Below the pieces are notes generated by a model that was given only the letters and a program-made list of their open reading frames with translations, had not been told where the DNA came from and did no database searches. DNA of 64,000 bases from positions 372,001 to 436,000 of the forward strand of contig JALLLT010000038.1 in NCBI GenBank assembly GCA_025266875.1, read 5' to 3'. The DNA comes from Fennellomyces sp. T-0311. Taxonomy: Eukaryota > Mucoromycota > Mucoromycetes > Mucorales > Lichtheimiaceae. Position numbers and translations under genes: made by a program. This document shows positions 11,814 through 24,300 of this stretch, in pieces (positions within the stretch are counted from its first letter, which is position 1; every line of letters begins with the position of its first letter).

Positions 11814-12119
11814 ATGCAAAGATTTATGAACAATAAAGCAAACAGCGGCTGCGATGGCTGGCGCGACAAACTGGTGGGAAAAACGATACTGCGAGAATCC
11901 GAGGAGACGGCGCTTTCGGAGGATCAGGTAATAAGCGACGGGAAGGATACTTTATAAAACGTGCTCAAAAAGCGCATCCAGGTTGTCCGCGAAAACGAAC
12001 TCCCTGCGATACGACGGATTCTTCCACCGAACAGCATGATGACAATGGACTTCCGTCCGGAAAGGCTAAACATACACGTGGATGCAAACCGGAAAGTTCG
12101 ATCTGTAAACTACGGTTGA
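11814..12119 (+). CDS. I78-family peptidase inhibitor
   Basis: Two exons, 11814-11927 and 11973-12119, are joined in phase 0 by a 45-nt intron (gtaata...aaaag) and give 86 residues. The N-terminal part has W-x(3)-LVGK followed by an acidic helix-like stretch. The C-terminal part has TMDFRPERLNIHVD followed by ANRKVRSVNYG. This matches the Inhibitor_I78 layout: a Trp-Leu-Val-Gly-Lys start, a central hydrophobic stretch ending at Pro, and the D-F-R-P-x-R-x-N-hydrophobic core that forms the inhibitory end. The family includes small potato-inhibitor-I-like inhibitors of serine proteases. There is no signal peptide from the chosen ATG. An in-frame ATG at 11741 would lengthen the N-terminus. Target protease unknown. 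Confidence 0.75.
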
Positions 12120-12164
12120 ATATGCAGAATGAAATAAATTGTACACAAAAAGAACGGAGGGTAG

Positions 12165-15120
12165 TTATTGTTCAAGCGACCACTCGCGGCTGCGCTTTAG
12201 CCACTTGTTGAGCAGCAGCGTAAAGTCCCGCAAGACAAAAGCACAGACGATTTTCTCTAGAGCCTCTGCGCACGCTTGCAGTCTTGACAGAAGGAGGGCG
12301 TACGATAAAACCTTATCCGGAGTCACACGCCCAATGACTTCGGTGTATTGCATTCGCCAGGAATCTGTGTGTGCATATGAGCACCCTATTTTCCACCCTG
12401 TCCATCCAGCACTTACCCAACACTTGTGCCGAGGTGAATAGTTGTATGAGTGCTTGAATGTATGTACTATGCTGATGATCACTACGCGGCTCGTGTTAGG
12501 GACCTACTCTCCCGCTGCCACGTGTCACACTTACGATGTCCGTGAGCTTTCCAGCTTCATCCGCTCGACCGATTTGGACAGCTTGTTGCTCCAAGCAGCG
12601 ATGGTCGACGTTTTGTTGGTTGACACAGTAGATGATGGGTTCAGATGATGATATGATGTAGATGGCTTTTCTGCCGCTCCTTCGCCTGCTTCTTCGGAGG
12701 CATCGTTCCGCCGGGTATGCTCAGTGAGTTTCAGCTTTCGTGCAAAGCATTCCTTGATCTGCTCCAGCACTTGTTCCAATGTCGTTAATTCCTTGGTGGC
12801 TTCCGTCAGCTGATTCTGATCGTAGTTCTGCAAGCTGCTCATTCTCTCCAGCACCGGAATCAGCAACTCGCACGCTGCAACTTTGGTGTCCACAGCTGGA
12901 AGCCGAACATTGGATTGGTTCCTGAATACGCAGGATGTAAACAACTTTCATTGTTGGACCCTTAAAAGAAAGTTTCTTACCATAGTTGCTTGGGTACATA
13001 AAGCCTATCTGTGAGGTGACCGCCGTCGACGAGGCAGCGCAAGATCCGCTGGGTAAGAGGCAAATCGTTCACCCCGGCATGCGGCTCTGGGCTACCCATG
13101 AACACAGCAGGATCAATCTTGGGCTCTGAGGACGAGAATTGGGTTCGCTCCTTTGGGGAGAGCACCAATGATGGCATGGACGCAGAAAACAATAAGGTGT
13201 TGGGGCGGGACTGCATGTCGAAGGAGGACCAGCCGTTTCGACTGCTTGTTTGGGACGAGGGGGATGAGACGCTGGTTGGGGACGAAGATGATGCTGCTGA
13301 CTTGCGCGACGTAGCACTGGCGTTACTACTGCTGCGAGTGCGTGTCGAGCTAGAGTTCTGGAGGTTGAGCGGCGGGAGACTAGGCTCTTGTTTCTTTTTG
13401 CTACTGCGTTGTTGATTTGTTCGACGTGTTGAGAATGTATGTGATCTCCAAAAGGAGGACAGACCCTGGCCGTTATTGTTGCTGTTGGAGGGCACTAGGG
13501 GCGTTGATCGACGGTCCTCCTCATCTGCTACTACTGTAGCAGAATCGTGGCTATCTTTTTTAGAATGGCGTTTCGGCATACTTTGTTTTCTGGGTGGAGG
13601 AACAAATTCTGGTTCAGCTGCCAGCCCGCTCGTAGACTCTGGTAGTGGCGGCGACACCGGTTCGGCCTCTTCGAGAACTTTGGCGAGTGTGTCCATAGCG
13701 TCATTTACCTTCGTCTGTGTCGAAGTATGTGTGACATTCTCTGAATCATGTGTGACACTGAGCTTGCTCACAATGCTTGACCGCTTCTCGTTGTTGCTAT
13801 TGCTCTTTTCAGCCGGTGTCTCCTTGGTTACGTGCGATGATTTCCTGAGCACCGAATACCGGGAAGAGCTTTCTTTCAATAACAAGTCGCTGGCCCCGAC
13901 CGAGCCCAAATCAAAATAGTCGCCATTGTTCGGAGTGGTTGCCAATTCTGGAAGAGGAAGGCTTGGTGGTGGTAATTGTTCGTTGCCCTGTTTGTCGACG
14001 AAATCGGACGAGTGGCGTTTCTTTCTGTCTGCTAATTAAAAGTTTAAAGGAAAGTGCAGTAACCATCAGCAGTTAGCTTACCTTGCTGTAGCCACATTCG
14101 TGGTGATCGGTTAAATGGTGCTATAGGAGTGCTTCGTGAGGGTTTGGGCCCGGACGAGGAGGAGAGGTCGTGCGTGGAAGCATAGTCTTTGCTGTACTTT
14201 GCATGAAGACCCTTTTTTGCAAACAATGATGCAAATAGCGAGCCAGACGCCGTAGTTTTTGCAGAATCGATAGTGTACGCGGACGCAGCGTCATCGTTAT
14301 CATCATGCACGATCGAAGTGGGGCGTGACTTAGTCTTGCGTTTACCCATCGGCAGACGCCATGGTGAGGACGAAGAAGATGCTGGTGATATCGCTTCCGT
14401 GATTGCCTGCATATCCTTGACAACAATAGGTTCACTGGCTGTCTCTGCAGTTTTTGCTGGCTGTTCTGTGGGTGCGGTAGTGAGGGTGGATGTTAAAGCT
14501 CGAATGCGTTCGACGTAGGAGTCGCACTATGCCCGCGTGGAGAGGTAAAAGAAGGAAAAGAAAGTGAGAATTAGCATCACAGCTATTACCGTTGGTTCAG
14601 GCTTGCATTTGCTCCCGTCTCCAATTTCGCAACCCCTCCCTTCCCTTTCTCTTTGCCCAGTTCTGCCTTGCGGCTCAACCTCCTCCCCCTCGCCCCACGT
14701 CGGGAATACAATATGCTATTGTATTAAGAACGTCTCCTGGGCTATACATCCATCCTGCGCTGCACTCACAGGATCTTAAAAAGGAGGGAAGGAGTCTGAC
14801 AAGTATTTCCCACTTACAATCTTTTGGAGTCGCGTGTGATTGTCCTGACTGGCCGTTCGCAGGATGTTCTTCAACAGCCGCACGGCCTCCTCGTATGCGT
14901 CGATGGCGCCCAACGTGTTGTTTGCCGAATCAAGAAGCACAGCTGCATTGGCCTTCTCCAGAGCTGTTTCAAGTAGAGTTGCCTTATTGGTCTCATCGTC
15001 GTCGTCATTGTCGTCGTCGGTAGTGCTTTTCTGCCGAGTGTGTCCGGTCAGTTTGGGCATGCTCTTGTTGCCGTGGCGATATTCACGGAAAAGGTTACGT
15101 TTCTTGTCCCTGGTCTGCAT
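12165..15120 (-). CDS. MIT-domain protein with long Ser-rich linker
   Basis: Exons 14818-15120, 14082-14526, 12981-14031 and 12535-12921 fit in phase; the last exon ends at a stop at 12165. The product is roughly 830 residues. Residues 45-113 form a three-helix MIT domain (ALEKANAAVLLDSANN, AYEEAVRLLKNIL, CDSYVERIRAL), the module that binds ESCRT-III tails or microtubule-linked partners. Most of the rest is Ser/Thr/Pro-rich and basic, with a conserved-looking helical segment near the C-terminus. The track-visible extension above 15120 would start at TTG, so the ATG at 15120 was chosen. The last junction is uncertain: an acceptor near 12474 keeps a helical 100-residue tail in frame, while one near 12366 gives a short ending. 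Role in membrane trafficking is inferred from the MIT domain. Confidence 0.75.
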
Positions 15121-17473
15121 TGGCAATAGTAAGGGGCAGGCGTATAAAACTATAAAACGAGAGAGTGGTACGCTGGGATTTGTAAGGGCTCCTGAACATG
15201 CGATTTAGGATTCCGGGATGAGATGCATGGCTGTTTGGCAATGAAGCGTAGATTTTTATTGTTACTCGAGGAACAGACTCGCAATGACCCATTTCCCGGG
15301 ATTCACTTGCACTTACACCTGGAATGACGGCAGAATCAAGAGGAGGAGATATTTACCTTTGCTCCCAACCTCGGAGACCTGCAGGGTGGCGGGTCGATTT
15401 CACTTTTTAATTTCCAGGCTGTGCCACCGTAAATCAGAAATCTCATGCCGTAAACCTATTAAAAGTTGGAACCATATTGCTGCAGGCAAAACGCGATACA
15501 GCACTTCCCCGCGCACGCACCGGTTTCAATGCCTGACCACATCTTCAACCTCACCGGTGCTCAGAAACAAATGAGAAACAAATTACTGGCGCCGGATCAC
15601 CGACAAAAACCGCACACTTCTTTTTAAGGTTGTGCGTTCTTTAAATAGGTACAAATGGTTATATTTACTATTTCATATCTTGCTTCATTTCGCCACTGAT
15701 GATTTACATTGCCCCGCTAATAAAACGATTAATATTAAAGAAGTGCGCAAAAATAAAATAATCTCGCCGCTTAATACCCTGAGTTTTTTTTGGTTATTTT
15801 TAAACATAAAGTAGGAATATGGTAACCACAAAAAAAAATAGAGTGCCCCGAATCCAATGTAAATCAATTCCTTCCAGGGCGGTGTTGAAAGTAGTACATG
15901 GTGAAAATGGAACGTGGCAAGAACACGCGTAGCCACTGCTAGTTGTTTTTTAAGGCCGCGACGATCGTCCATTCCTGGATGAATCGTCGATTTCCAAGCT
16001 TTTGTGCTGAGAAATCTGAGTGTCGATTCTCATGTGATATAGTATACGCCCAACTCTTTCTTAAACAATAACAAGTGATGATGATCGGTAGTACAATTAT
16101 CCAGAGCGGGGAGAGGAGCGACAAGAGCGCAAATTATTTTTAATATGCAGTGAGCATCAATTCAGCTTTCTCCACCTTCGTTTCTACTGTTGAACTGTCG
16201 GCTCCGCCGGCGCTCTCAATTTCCGCGTAATAGAAGTAATGAACTCAAAAGCGGCGCATTGTTTTTTTATAGCTTAAAGAAAAAGAAGATTCAATTTGGT
16301 CAGAGTATGACAAAATCTGTCGATCAATTCCTTTTTCTAAGTAACGTTCCGACGTCAATAGTAACAAGGAATTATTTGAATGATATGTCGTGAAATGGAC
16401 GGAGAAAAAACAAGATCACTACCTCTCGCGCGAGAAAGCACACATAGAATGCCACGAGATCTTAATAGCGGGAATAAATGGGTTATGTGAGTGGACTTTT
16501 TGTTCGTGACGATAAGTCGGAAACCTGCAGTGTAACTTTAGGCCCCCAGTCATTGCGTATGCCATCGTCATCACCACCAACGAAGAGATTTTGTTCGCAA
16601 AAGAGGCGGATAAGATTGTTTGGCGGTGATGATCTACTGTTTTTCTTTATTTGTTTGAAAGTTATACTAGTATGAGAGCCAAACGTGGGTCTAAGAAACC
16701 TGATCGCTGTCATGAACGGCGTTAGAGACTGAGTGGTAAAGGATGAGCGCGAATAGCTCGTGGATAATAGCCGTATTGGACTTGCTAAGTTGAAGAGTTT
16801 CTTTTTTGGTGTCATTTCCGGGGTAGCAGTCGCCTTTTTTTTCTTTTCGGCTAACTACTGAATTCCATGACTTTTGCGTCGATTTGATTTACAGCGGCGA
16901 ATAACCTTGATCCTTTTAACTTTCGCGCGAAAGAAGGCTTGGGCTATTTCCCACCTCGGTCGGACAGAACCCCAAAAAGCGTACTGATTGGCTAATCACA
17001 TCAAAGTACCAGGATCGCGGATCGGCAATAACACGTAATCATGTCGATGATGGCTATTGTTGTCACAACCATAAACAGCTACTAAAAGAATAGGATGGGA
17101 ACACCAACATGAGGTAACCGGGCAACAAGGGGACTGGCGGAGGGGAGAAGCAACAGAAGAAGTTTGGATTACCGAACAGAGAAATTAAAACAAAATTTTT
17201 TGGGATATGCTTGTAATAATAAAAAGGCACACGTTTTGCCGCCATTTTTCAAACTTCTTTTTTCTTTTTGCTCTTCTTCTTTACTCTGTATTTTCTTATC
17301 TCGCACGACGTACACACCTCTTGCCGCCATTCCTTCTAGCTGACATTGACGTTGCTCTCCATTAGTAACGCCAGCGAAAAAGAAAACGACAAGACGCGCT
17401 TCATTCCAGGCATTGCTCTCATCAGTTCACCATTTCCATATCGCTGTTCGATTCTTGTAAAAAAAATATAAGC
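15121..17473. other. Intergenic, 2.35 kb
   Basis: Contains the promoter regions of the divergent MIT and StuA-like genes. An ATG-initiated minus-strand frame at 15685-15972 (95 codons) predicts two membrane segments (near LIYIGFGALYFFLWLPY and IILFLRTSLILIVLLAG) but has no recognisable family and lies in very AT-rich DNA, so it is not called. Pyrimidine-rich DNA precedes the StuA-like start, which is common in front of fungal regulator genes. Confidence 0.4.
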
Positions 17474-18951
17474 ATGTATTATTCTGAAACGCCCTACGGC
17501 CCATCGACAGCTATCTATTCGCAACCCACCCAATCGTCTGCTGCTCACGGTCCGATCCCGGTCATGACCTGGAACCCGTCCCAGCAACGCTCGACCCCCA
17601 ACAACCAGCATCGCATGCGAAGCTCGGTACATATGGATAAGCCTATGGTTGCCTCCCAGCATTTCGATACTGCCATGGTTACTCCGCGACCACATTCATA
17701 TCCTGTAATGCCCGCTCAAACACCGATGATGGGTCAGCGACAGCAGCAGTCGTCAACTCAGCAACAGCAACAACAGCAGCAGCCAAAGTTAACCACCTCC
17801 TTTTGGGAAGACGAAGGCACAATCTGCTATCAAGTGGATGCTCGCGGCATTTGCGTTGCTAGGCGACAAGGTATGTATAATATCTCCATGGTTGCACCTT
17901 ATCTTTACTTATCGCTGTTCATTAGATAACGATATGGTGAATGGCACTAAGCTCTTAAATGTTGTGGGCATGTCCCGTGGCAAGCGCGATGGTATCCTCA
18001 AGAATGAGCGAGGACGAGTCGTTGTAAAAGTTGGTGCTATGCACTTGAAGGGTGTTTGGTAAGCATTCCCCGCAAATTGATTTCCCTTACTAAGTTACTT
18101 ACACCCTCTTTATAGGATAACAATCTCTCGTGCAAAAGCACTTGCTGCTCAATACAATATCTCGGACCTTTTACATCCACTATTCACTGACGATCCCGCT
18201 GTCTACTTTTACGCCGCCCCTCCACCACCTCCACCCATGCTGTCGATGCCACCTGGATACTATTATCCTCACACACACTTTGCACCTCCCCCACCGCCTC
18301 CCCCTCCCCAGTATCTTCGTCAAGCACCTCATCATCATCATTGTGGTAAGACATGTAGCTTTATCTACTGAAAACAACCTTTATACTAATCTTTTTTTAA
18401 TAGGACTGGAATCTGATGCGATGGCGCATGCGCCGTCCATTCCTTCTATGGTCCCTCCCCCTCCTCCGCCACCTTCTTCGATGTACAACTACCCTAGCCA
18501 AAGACATTCAGCCGCGGGCGTGCCTGCTGCTCCATATATGGACTCTGAGTCGTCTCGGCCGTTATCCCAATTCTCTGCCTCTGGACTTCCGTTTGAGATG
18601 GAAAATGCCAGCGGTCATAGTTTAATTGACTACGCAAGTCGAGCCGGTGGTTCTTCCTCAATGCTTTCCGGTATCACGGCAGCTTCTGATTCTGCACCAA
18701 CGACTCCTGGCTCGCAGCAATTCCATAACCAGATGCACATGATGCATCCATATGACAATAGCTCCACAACACCTAATACAAGCGCAAGTGCCATCTCACT
18801 CCTGGATCCCCCTTCCGGAATTGTCAACGATAATCAAATGATTGACGAGTATGGTCGGCCAGTGAACATGTTCACGCCACAATACTACGATCAACACCAA
18901 CAATGCGATAAATGGTTCAATCACCCTGTACCTCCACAACAACCCTGGTAA
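17474..18951 (+). CDS. APSES-type transcription factor of the StuA/Efg1/Phd1 family
   Basis: Exons 17474-17870, 17926-18058, 18116-18345 and 18404-18951 give 435 residues. The APSES DNA-binding domain spans about residues 108-205. It shows [36 protein letters not shown] and [14 protein letters not shown], all hallmarks of StuA/Efg1 proteins. The N-terminus has a Gln run (residues ~93-105). The region after the domain is Pro- and His-rich with two long Pro runs, followed by a Ser-rich tail, typical of activation or regulatory regions. Relatives control hyphal growth, dimorphism and sporulation. No ankyrin repeats are present, which separates it from Mbp1/Swi4. The intron inside the domain restores a phase-2 Trp codon. 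Confidence 0.93.
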
Positions 18952-20332
18952 AATCATACGCAATAGTCATCGGCGCGTGGGCAGGCTCAACGCCCGATGA
19001 GACGCAGCACATACCTTGTCAACAACCCCTATCTAGTAATACGTTCTCTAATTCTCCCTTGTTGTATTTTGTTCTTTCACATTCATTCATTCATTCACTC
19101 ATTCCCCCGTTCTACTCAAATCTGTAACACCTTGCATTTATCGTTGGCTGTAGTATTGAGATCCGTTATTTTTTTTGTTTTTTTTTGTGTTTATAGTTCG
19201 TTGGATTATTTATTTCCTTTAGTTTCTCAAAAGCGATAGGTAAGCAAGTAGGTCCTCACTTGCAACTGTCGCTGGTACAATAATAATCGAACCTTGTATA
19301 CCATCTTTTTCAACAATCCTGTTTTCGTTTGCCATTTGTTTGTTCAATATTGGGTAGAATCCCATTATCGTTTACGTAATCTTAAAAGGTATTCACATCA
19401 AGGTGAATGCTTTTATCTTCCAAGTATGGCATATGTTGATGTCCATAGCTGCAACGACAAATTCCTTATTGGTCACGAGTGACAGCGATATGTCCGCCGC
19501 GCAGGTACTCGGAAACACAAGAACTTTTCGAATACCATTTTACCTATCGCACAGCATTTTGTCCCTCCAAGATTTTCAAGCTACATAAAATGTTCACCTT
19601 ACTAGTTTGACAAAGCTGTTTAACTGATGTCAGTAAAAAAATGCTACATAAGGTGGCATACAGCGGTAAAAAGTTTATGACCCCTTGACAGCAACGTGCC
19701 TCGTAATACATGCTTCCTTTGTTTGGAAAAAGTTACACTCAACATGACTTGAAAACAAAAATATTAATTTACTCTGCTGCTACTGTACAAGTGGGGCGAC
19801 AAAGACTTCAATGCCGTCGTTGGGTTAAACGATCAAGGCAGGGCGTGCCCAAACCAAAAGGGGTTTATCATTGTTAGCACGCATTGCAAGAAATGGGACC
19901 AATTATAAGGACTGAAAGTGCAATATTTGAGTAATAGCAAGACAAACAATTATCCTTTTGTATCTACAGCATGCACTACTCAAGCACCTTTAGCAATTTG
20001 TGGCTGTGATATGTGTGACCAGCGTAAGTTTCATGGATACACACGCATCAAAATTTCTTCATAGATGAGAAAGGGGCAATTGCTTTTGGCGCGGAGAGGA
20101 GAAAACAAACACTGAGGCAGGGTGAGGTAGCATGATACGAAGCTGATTGGCTGGTTTGAAGCCGTCAATAATGACCAGTTTGTTACAAAAAACACAAAGC
20201 AACTCTTTTTTTACTTTACTGCTATCATGAGAGAATATATATAACGCAATGAACAAAATACTACATGAAAGGGGGATATAGGAAAGCGCAGGAAATAAGG
20301 GGGATGGATGTATAATGTATGTATATATACTT
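18952..20332. other. Intergenic
   Basis: Begins with the 3' untranslated region of the StuA-like gene. There are pyrimidine-rich and poly-T stretches around 19080-19200 and nothing codes convincingly. Confidence 0.5.
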
Positions 20333-20836
20333 TTACCGTACGGATACGTCGTAGTAACCAAACGATGGTTGCAGGGACTGATGAATGATGGGGTGACCAG
20401 AGACTGGGTCGACGATGGAAATGGCTCGGTTTATACGATGTTCGCTAGCTCTTGCAAGGGCAGGCCATGATGCGAGTTTGTTTGGTACGGAAACCGGGGT
20501 CATATTTGACGGATCGATGATTGGAATAGCCCGCGTATGGGACCCCGCTGACGGTGATGTGCTTGGCGAAGACTGCGGTGATATCCGCTGCTGTACCCGT
20601 TGGCGATGTTCGATGACCTGAGCCACACATTAGTATCCTTTTCAAAGGAAAAGGAGGGAAGCGAGCTTACCTCGTCCGAACATAAGAGTGGGCAAAAATC
20701 ATAGTCGTCGTAAAAGTTTCGAGCGAGTTCGTGTTGCGTCTTGAATTGTTCGAGCCTTATCACTGCTGGAGCATTGGCATGCTGTTTTTGTGGTCCATAG
20801 CAACACAAACTTACTTGGTTTTTCGTATGTTGCCAT
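20333..20836 (-). CDS. Small conserved-looking protein with two RAI-x-I-x-DP motifs
   Basis: Exons 20815-20836 (22 nt), 20671-20765 and 20333-20617 give 133 residues in consistent phase. The first half is charged and helical with a Cys-rich acidic end (FCPLLCSDE). The second half is Ser/Pro-rich and holds two similar short motifs, TRAIPIIDPSNMTPV and NRAISIVDPVSGHPI, and ends FGYYDVSVR. The motif resembles the short Ala-Ile-x-Ile-x-Asp/Asn-Pro elements in the disordered part of eIF4G-like proteins, but that likeness is weak. I do not recognise the family. A first coding exon of only 22 nt makes the start less certain. Confidence 0.55.
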
Positions 20837-21356
20837 GATTGTGTTGGAGGAAAGGAAGTAAGGAGAGGAAAAAAAGAAGGCGAGAATAAATAGAAAGTGG
20901 AACAAGAGGGAGAGAGCACATATACCTGTATGCAACGAAAAAAAAATGAGCGACTCAGAGCCGCGGAAATGCAACCAGAACTGAATGTTACACGGATTGC
21001 TTGTGCGCTTTCGATCCCCAAAAAGTTTAGCGTCAAACCATGGCCCTGGCTGTTGTTCATCCGTGTTCAGATGATCCAAACATCCGGGAAGAACTGTATG
21101 GTCTCACTTTTCATCGTCGCTTTGATTTACTCCCTCCTCGTCTGCTTTTTTGTGAAGCTATTGCGAGAAAAAATACCACGGGTTCTCAAGGACCTCCGTG
21201 ACGTTGTAAAAGAGAGAGTTTAATATAGCAGACTTTTAAGGAGAGCCTCATTTTCGCGAAAAATTTACGCTCTGCTTTTAGGTTTGGGTAGTTGTGTAAC
21301 TATCTCTAAAAGATCGGGTGGTGGAATTGAAATGGCATACTGTACAGTATTTCCTC
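20837..21356. other. Intergenic between the small gene and the inverted repeat
   Basis: Pyrimidine-rich leader of the minus-strand gene. A plus-strand frame to 21223 (from ATG 20930, 97 codons) has a membrane-like segment near its end but no family and overlaps the promoter, so it is not called. Confidence 0.4.
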
Positions 21357-24300
21357 GTAATTGGAAAGGCCCACTTTTATGGATTAGGGATAGGCTATTT
21401 CGTGGTTTGGGAGGCAGTGACTTTAGTATTGGGAAAAGCACAAAAAATCATTGGAAGGTGCCCTTACTTTTTATTGGGAGGCCGAATATGTGGTTTGGGA
21501 TGTGCCTGGGGACTTCCGGAAAAACCATTGGGCCATATGGCTGGCACTGATAGCCTCTGTCGGTTTAACATGTTCACTGCCTTCCTTGGAAGAAAATACG
21601 AATGCAGTATCCTATCCCAATTGAGCATGCACCTTGGATACCAGGGCTTTTAGCTAGCGTCCATACATTTTCCTTGCAGCCGCACGCGCTGCAGTGTCAA
21701 CTACAGGTTCCAGTTTTGCAGCATCCCATCTCATCCTTCTGGATGCCACTGAGAAGACCGAAACCTGTCTTGATATCACCCATGCTGAATAGTGTACTCC
21801 CATTGGCACGTTGAACCGTAGCCGTCCGCTCTACCAAGCTATGTTTATAGTTATCAATTGCCTTTATTGCTGTAGTACCTTGCCTTTCAGTATCGGGTAC
21901 ATGTATGCATTCCACGGACCAAATATGTGCGTCGCCGCCAAGTCATAGCGCGGTCATGTAGGCAGCTGGTAGCCCGGTGTGGATAGTAGCCTGGCCGGTA
22001 CCGGTGTGCTTGGTTCTTCGAGTTGGGGAGTGGTCGTGATACCGGGATGGTGCGAACGTAAATAAGGCTTTTGGTTCAGTAAAGTTACACTGGGTAGTTA
22101 ATACAGCAAAGGCACTGTGACTCTGCAAGGCATGTTACCCAGTGATTAGGCCAATTCAGGCATACAGGTTGGTTGTCGTGGTTGCAAAGTGCAGAAGGTC
22201 CTTTCACCTGCCACCATTACTGAATCTCACGCAAACATGACGCAAGATTTTTGTAGTAAGCTGAACCTTGGCACTTTTTTTTTCCTTTTCTACATGAGGT
22301 ACCAATATGTCATTTTGAAGCGAAAAGCCAATTTAACTCATGTGCGTACAGTGCAAAAAACAGTTTTTAAATCCAAGGAACTTACGCCGACATTTGGAAA
22401 AAGGACGGCCACAGTGAAGCTCACTGTAAGTTTCTTGAAATTAGCTCGTAAGTACGATTATTGCTTGTCTGGTGCTACTCATGACATACTAATGTGCGTT
22501 GTTAGGCAAAATAGTGTTCTGTGAAATATCAACGAAGGAGCAAGTACAAATGACAACCATGTCAACGAGACTCAAAAAGGTAGCTGATTTATTTCATATG
22601 CTTTGCTCTCTATTTATAACAAATGGTTATCCACGATGGGTTTTCCTTAAGCCGGTGTTTCCGCGAGCGATGTAAAATGTCAACCTTATTATTGTTGAGC
22701 AGTGACCGATCATGATGATCCATAGGATGGATACTGACAGAGCATATCCGTGAAGAGTCACGTTGACCGGAAGGTCGTGTGGATGAGTAACCTGATTGGC
22801 TGAGTATTTGGTAGGCATGAAGCTCAACGTTCCGATGTCGAAAGTGGGAAGTGGCGGCAAGGATAGAAAGCTCTTATTCGCTGACTGACAGTATCGATGA
22901 CAAAGAAGCTTGTTAGGGCGTTTTCATGCTGGATACAACATTCTACAGGAACAAAACACAGAACATGGTGTCATTTTTCCGTGTCTATGTTGCGGTGAAC
23001 CGTATAGCAGCCTACAATCCTTGACCCAGCATTGTCGTACTGAGCATTCAACAGGATCGACAGGTATGCTTACATCAAATTATAGCACTTTATAAGTAAG
23101 CACTCACTAGCAACGCATTAGGCATGCGAAATCGGGTGAGCGAGGCCTTGCGGATCACCAAGGTTTGTATTAGCCTGTTTGAAACGATGTTAAGCACAAA
23201 CTAAAGCACAAACAAATACAGGATCTCACACGAATTGAATTTCCCCGTTTGCTCACCACTGACAGTGGTGAAGCCTGTCAAGGCATCAATACTTCAGGGA
23301 TCACAACACCACCATTGATTTCTGAATACTTGGATGCACAGAAGGTCCAGTTGAAGCGAAAAGCTATCTATCACTGGCTGGAGTAGGGACGGCGAGAAAC
23401 AATGGAGACATCTACAGAGCGGCAAAAGCCACTGCGTATGCTGGACGCCTTGCTAGATATCCTTGAATATCGATAATGACGATTACCAATGTTGTGAGCA
23501 GCAAGAAATTAATGATACGGTCGCTCCGCAATACCTGTAAAACAGCTCGACAGAAATCAGTGTAGTCGCCAGCCATGTTGAATTTACTTTGATGCAAGCT
23601 ATTGTCGAAGCCGAGGATTTTGCTATGTGCGTTACAGCCTTAGATATCTTTATGACTGGTCCCCTTGCCAACGATCCCTGTGCATTCAAGCGTGAGGAAA
23701 ATTGGGTGGAGTCTAAAGTAGCAAAGGCAGTTATTCGGAGCTATCAAGAACCACAGAGCAACGTTTCGTGGGACATGCTGGAGCTGGGATGGGGGATCAG
23801 TGACCGCGCTGGTAACTAGTGGATTCATGGTGACGCATGGTGACAATAAGCTGCTGCCTTTCTTTGGCCCATCGTTGCCAAAGGCCATCCAGATTCCAGC
23901 TGAATCTATGGTTATATCCATATCCAAGATAAAAGTTCCGTGCACGACGAGGATCAGGTTCCTACGCGACTACAGCAAATCATCAGCAATAAAGAAGTGA
24001 TCATTCCAGTCAGAAAAGTATGTGTGCCAAGGTTTTACACCAGTCCATCCACTCGACTTGTAGAGTCGCTACGCTCATGCAAAAAGGGAGCCTGTTCTGG
24101 CATGTGCTGGCTCCTTTTTGTTGGAGAAGGCCCTGTTTTCTCACTTTGAAAAAGAGGATATAGCCTACCTGCAAAAATCCATCGCCGATACGAGGCTTCA
24201 CCGCCAAAAAAAAATATCATGAAAATTTGCTACAAAACAATGACAATATTGAACACTTTCTCATTTTTTTGGATACGTACAAGGACTGTATAGTCACCAA

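Noticed and set aside
15685..15972. Minus-strand 95-codon membrane-protein-like frame
   Set aside because: Possible but unsupported: no family, very AT-rich, no promoter or splice evidence.
20930..21223. Plus-strand 97-codon frame with a membrane-like segment
   Set aside because: Lies over the promoter/leader of the minus-strand gene at 20836 and has no recognisable feature.
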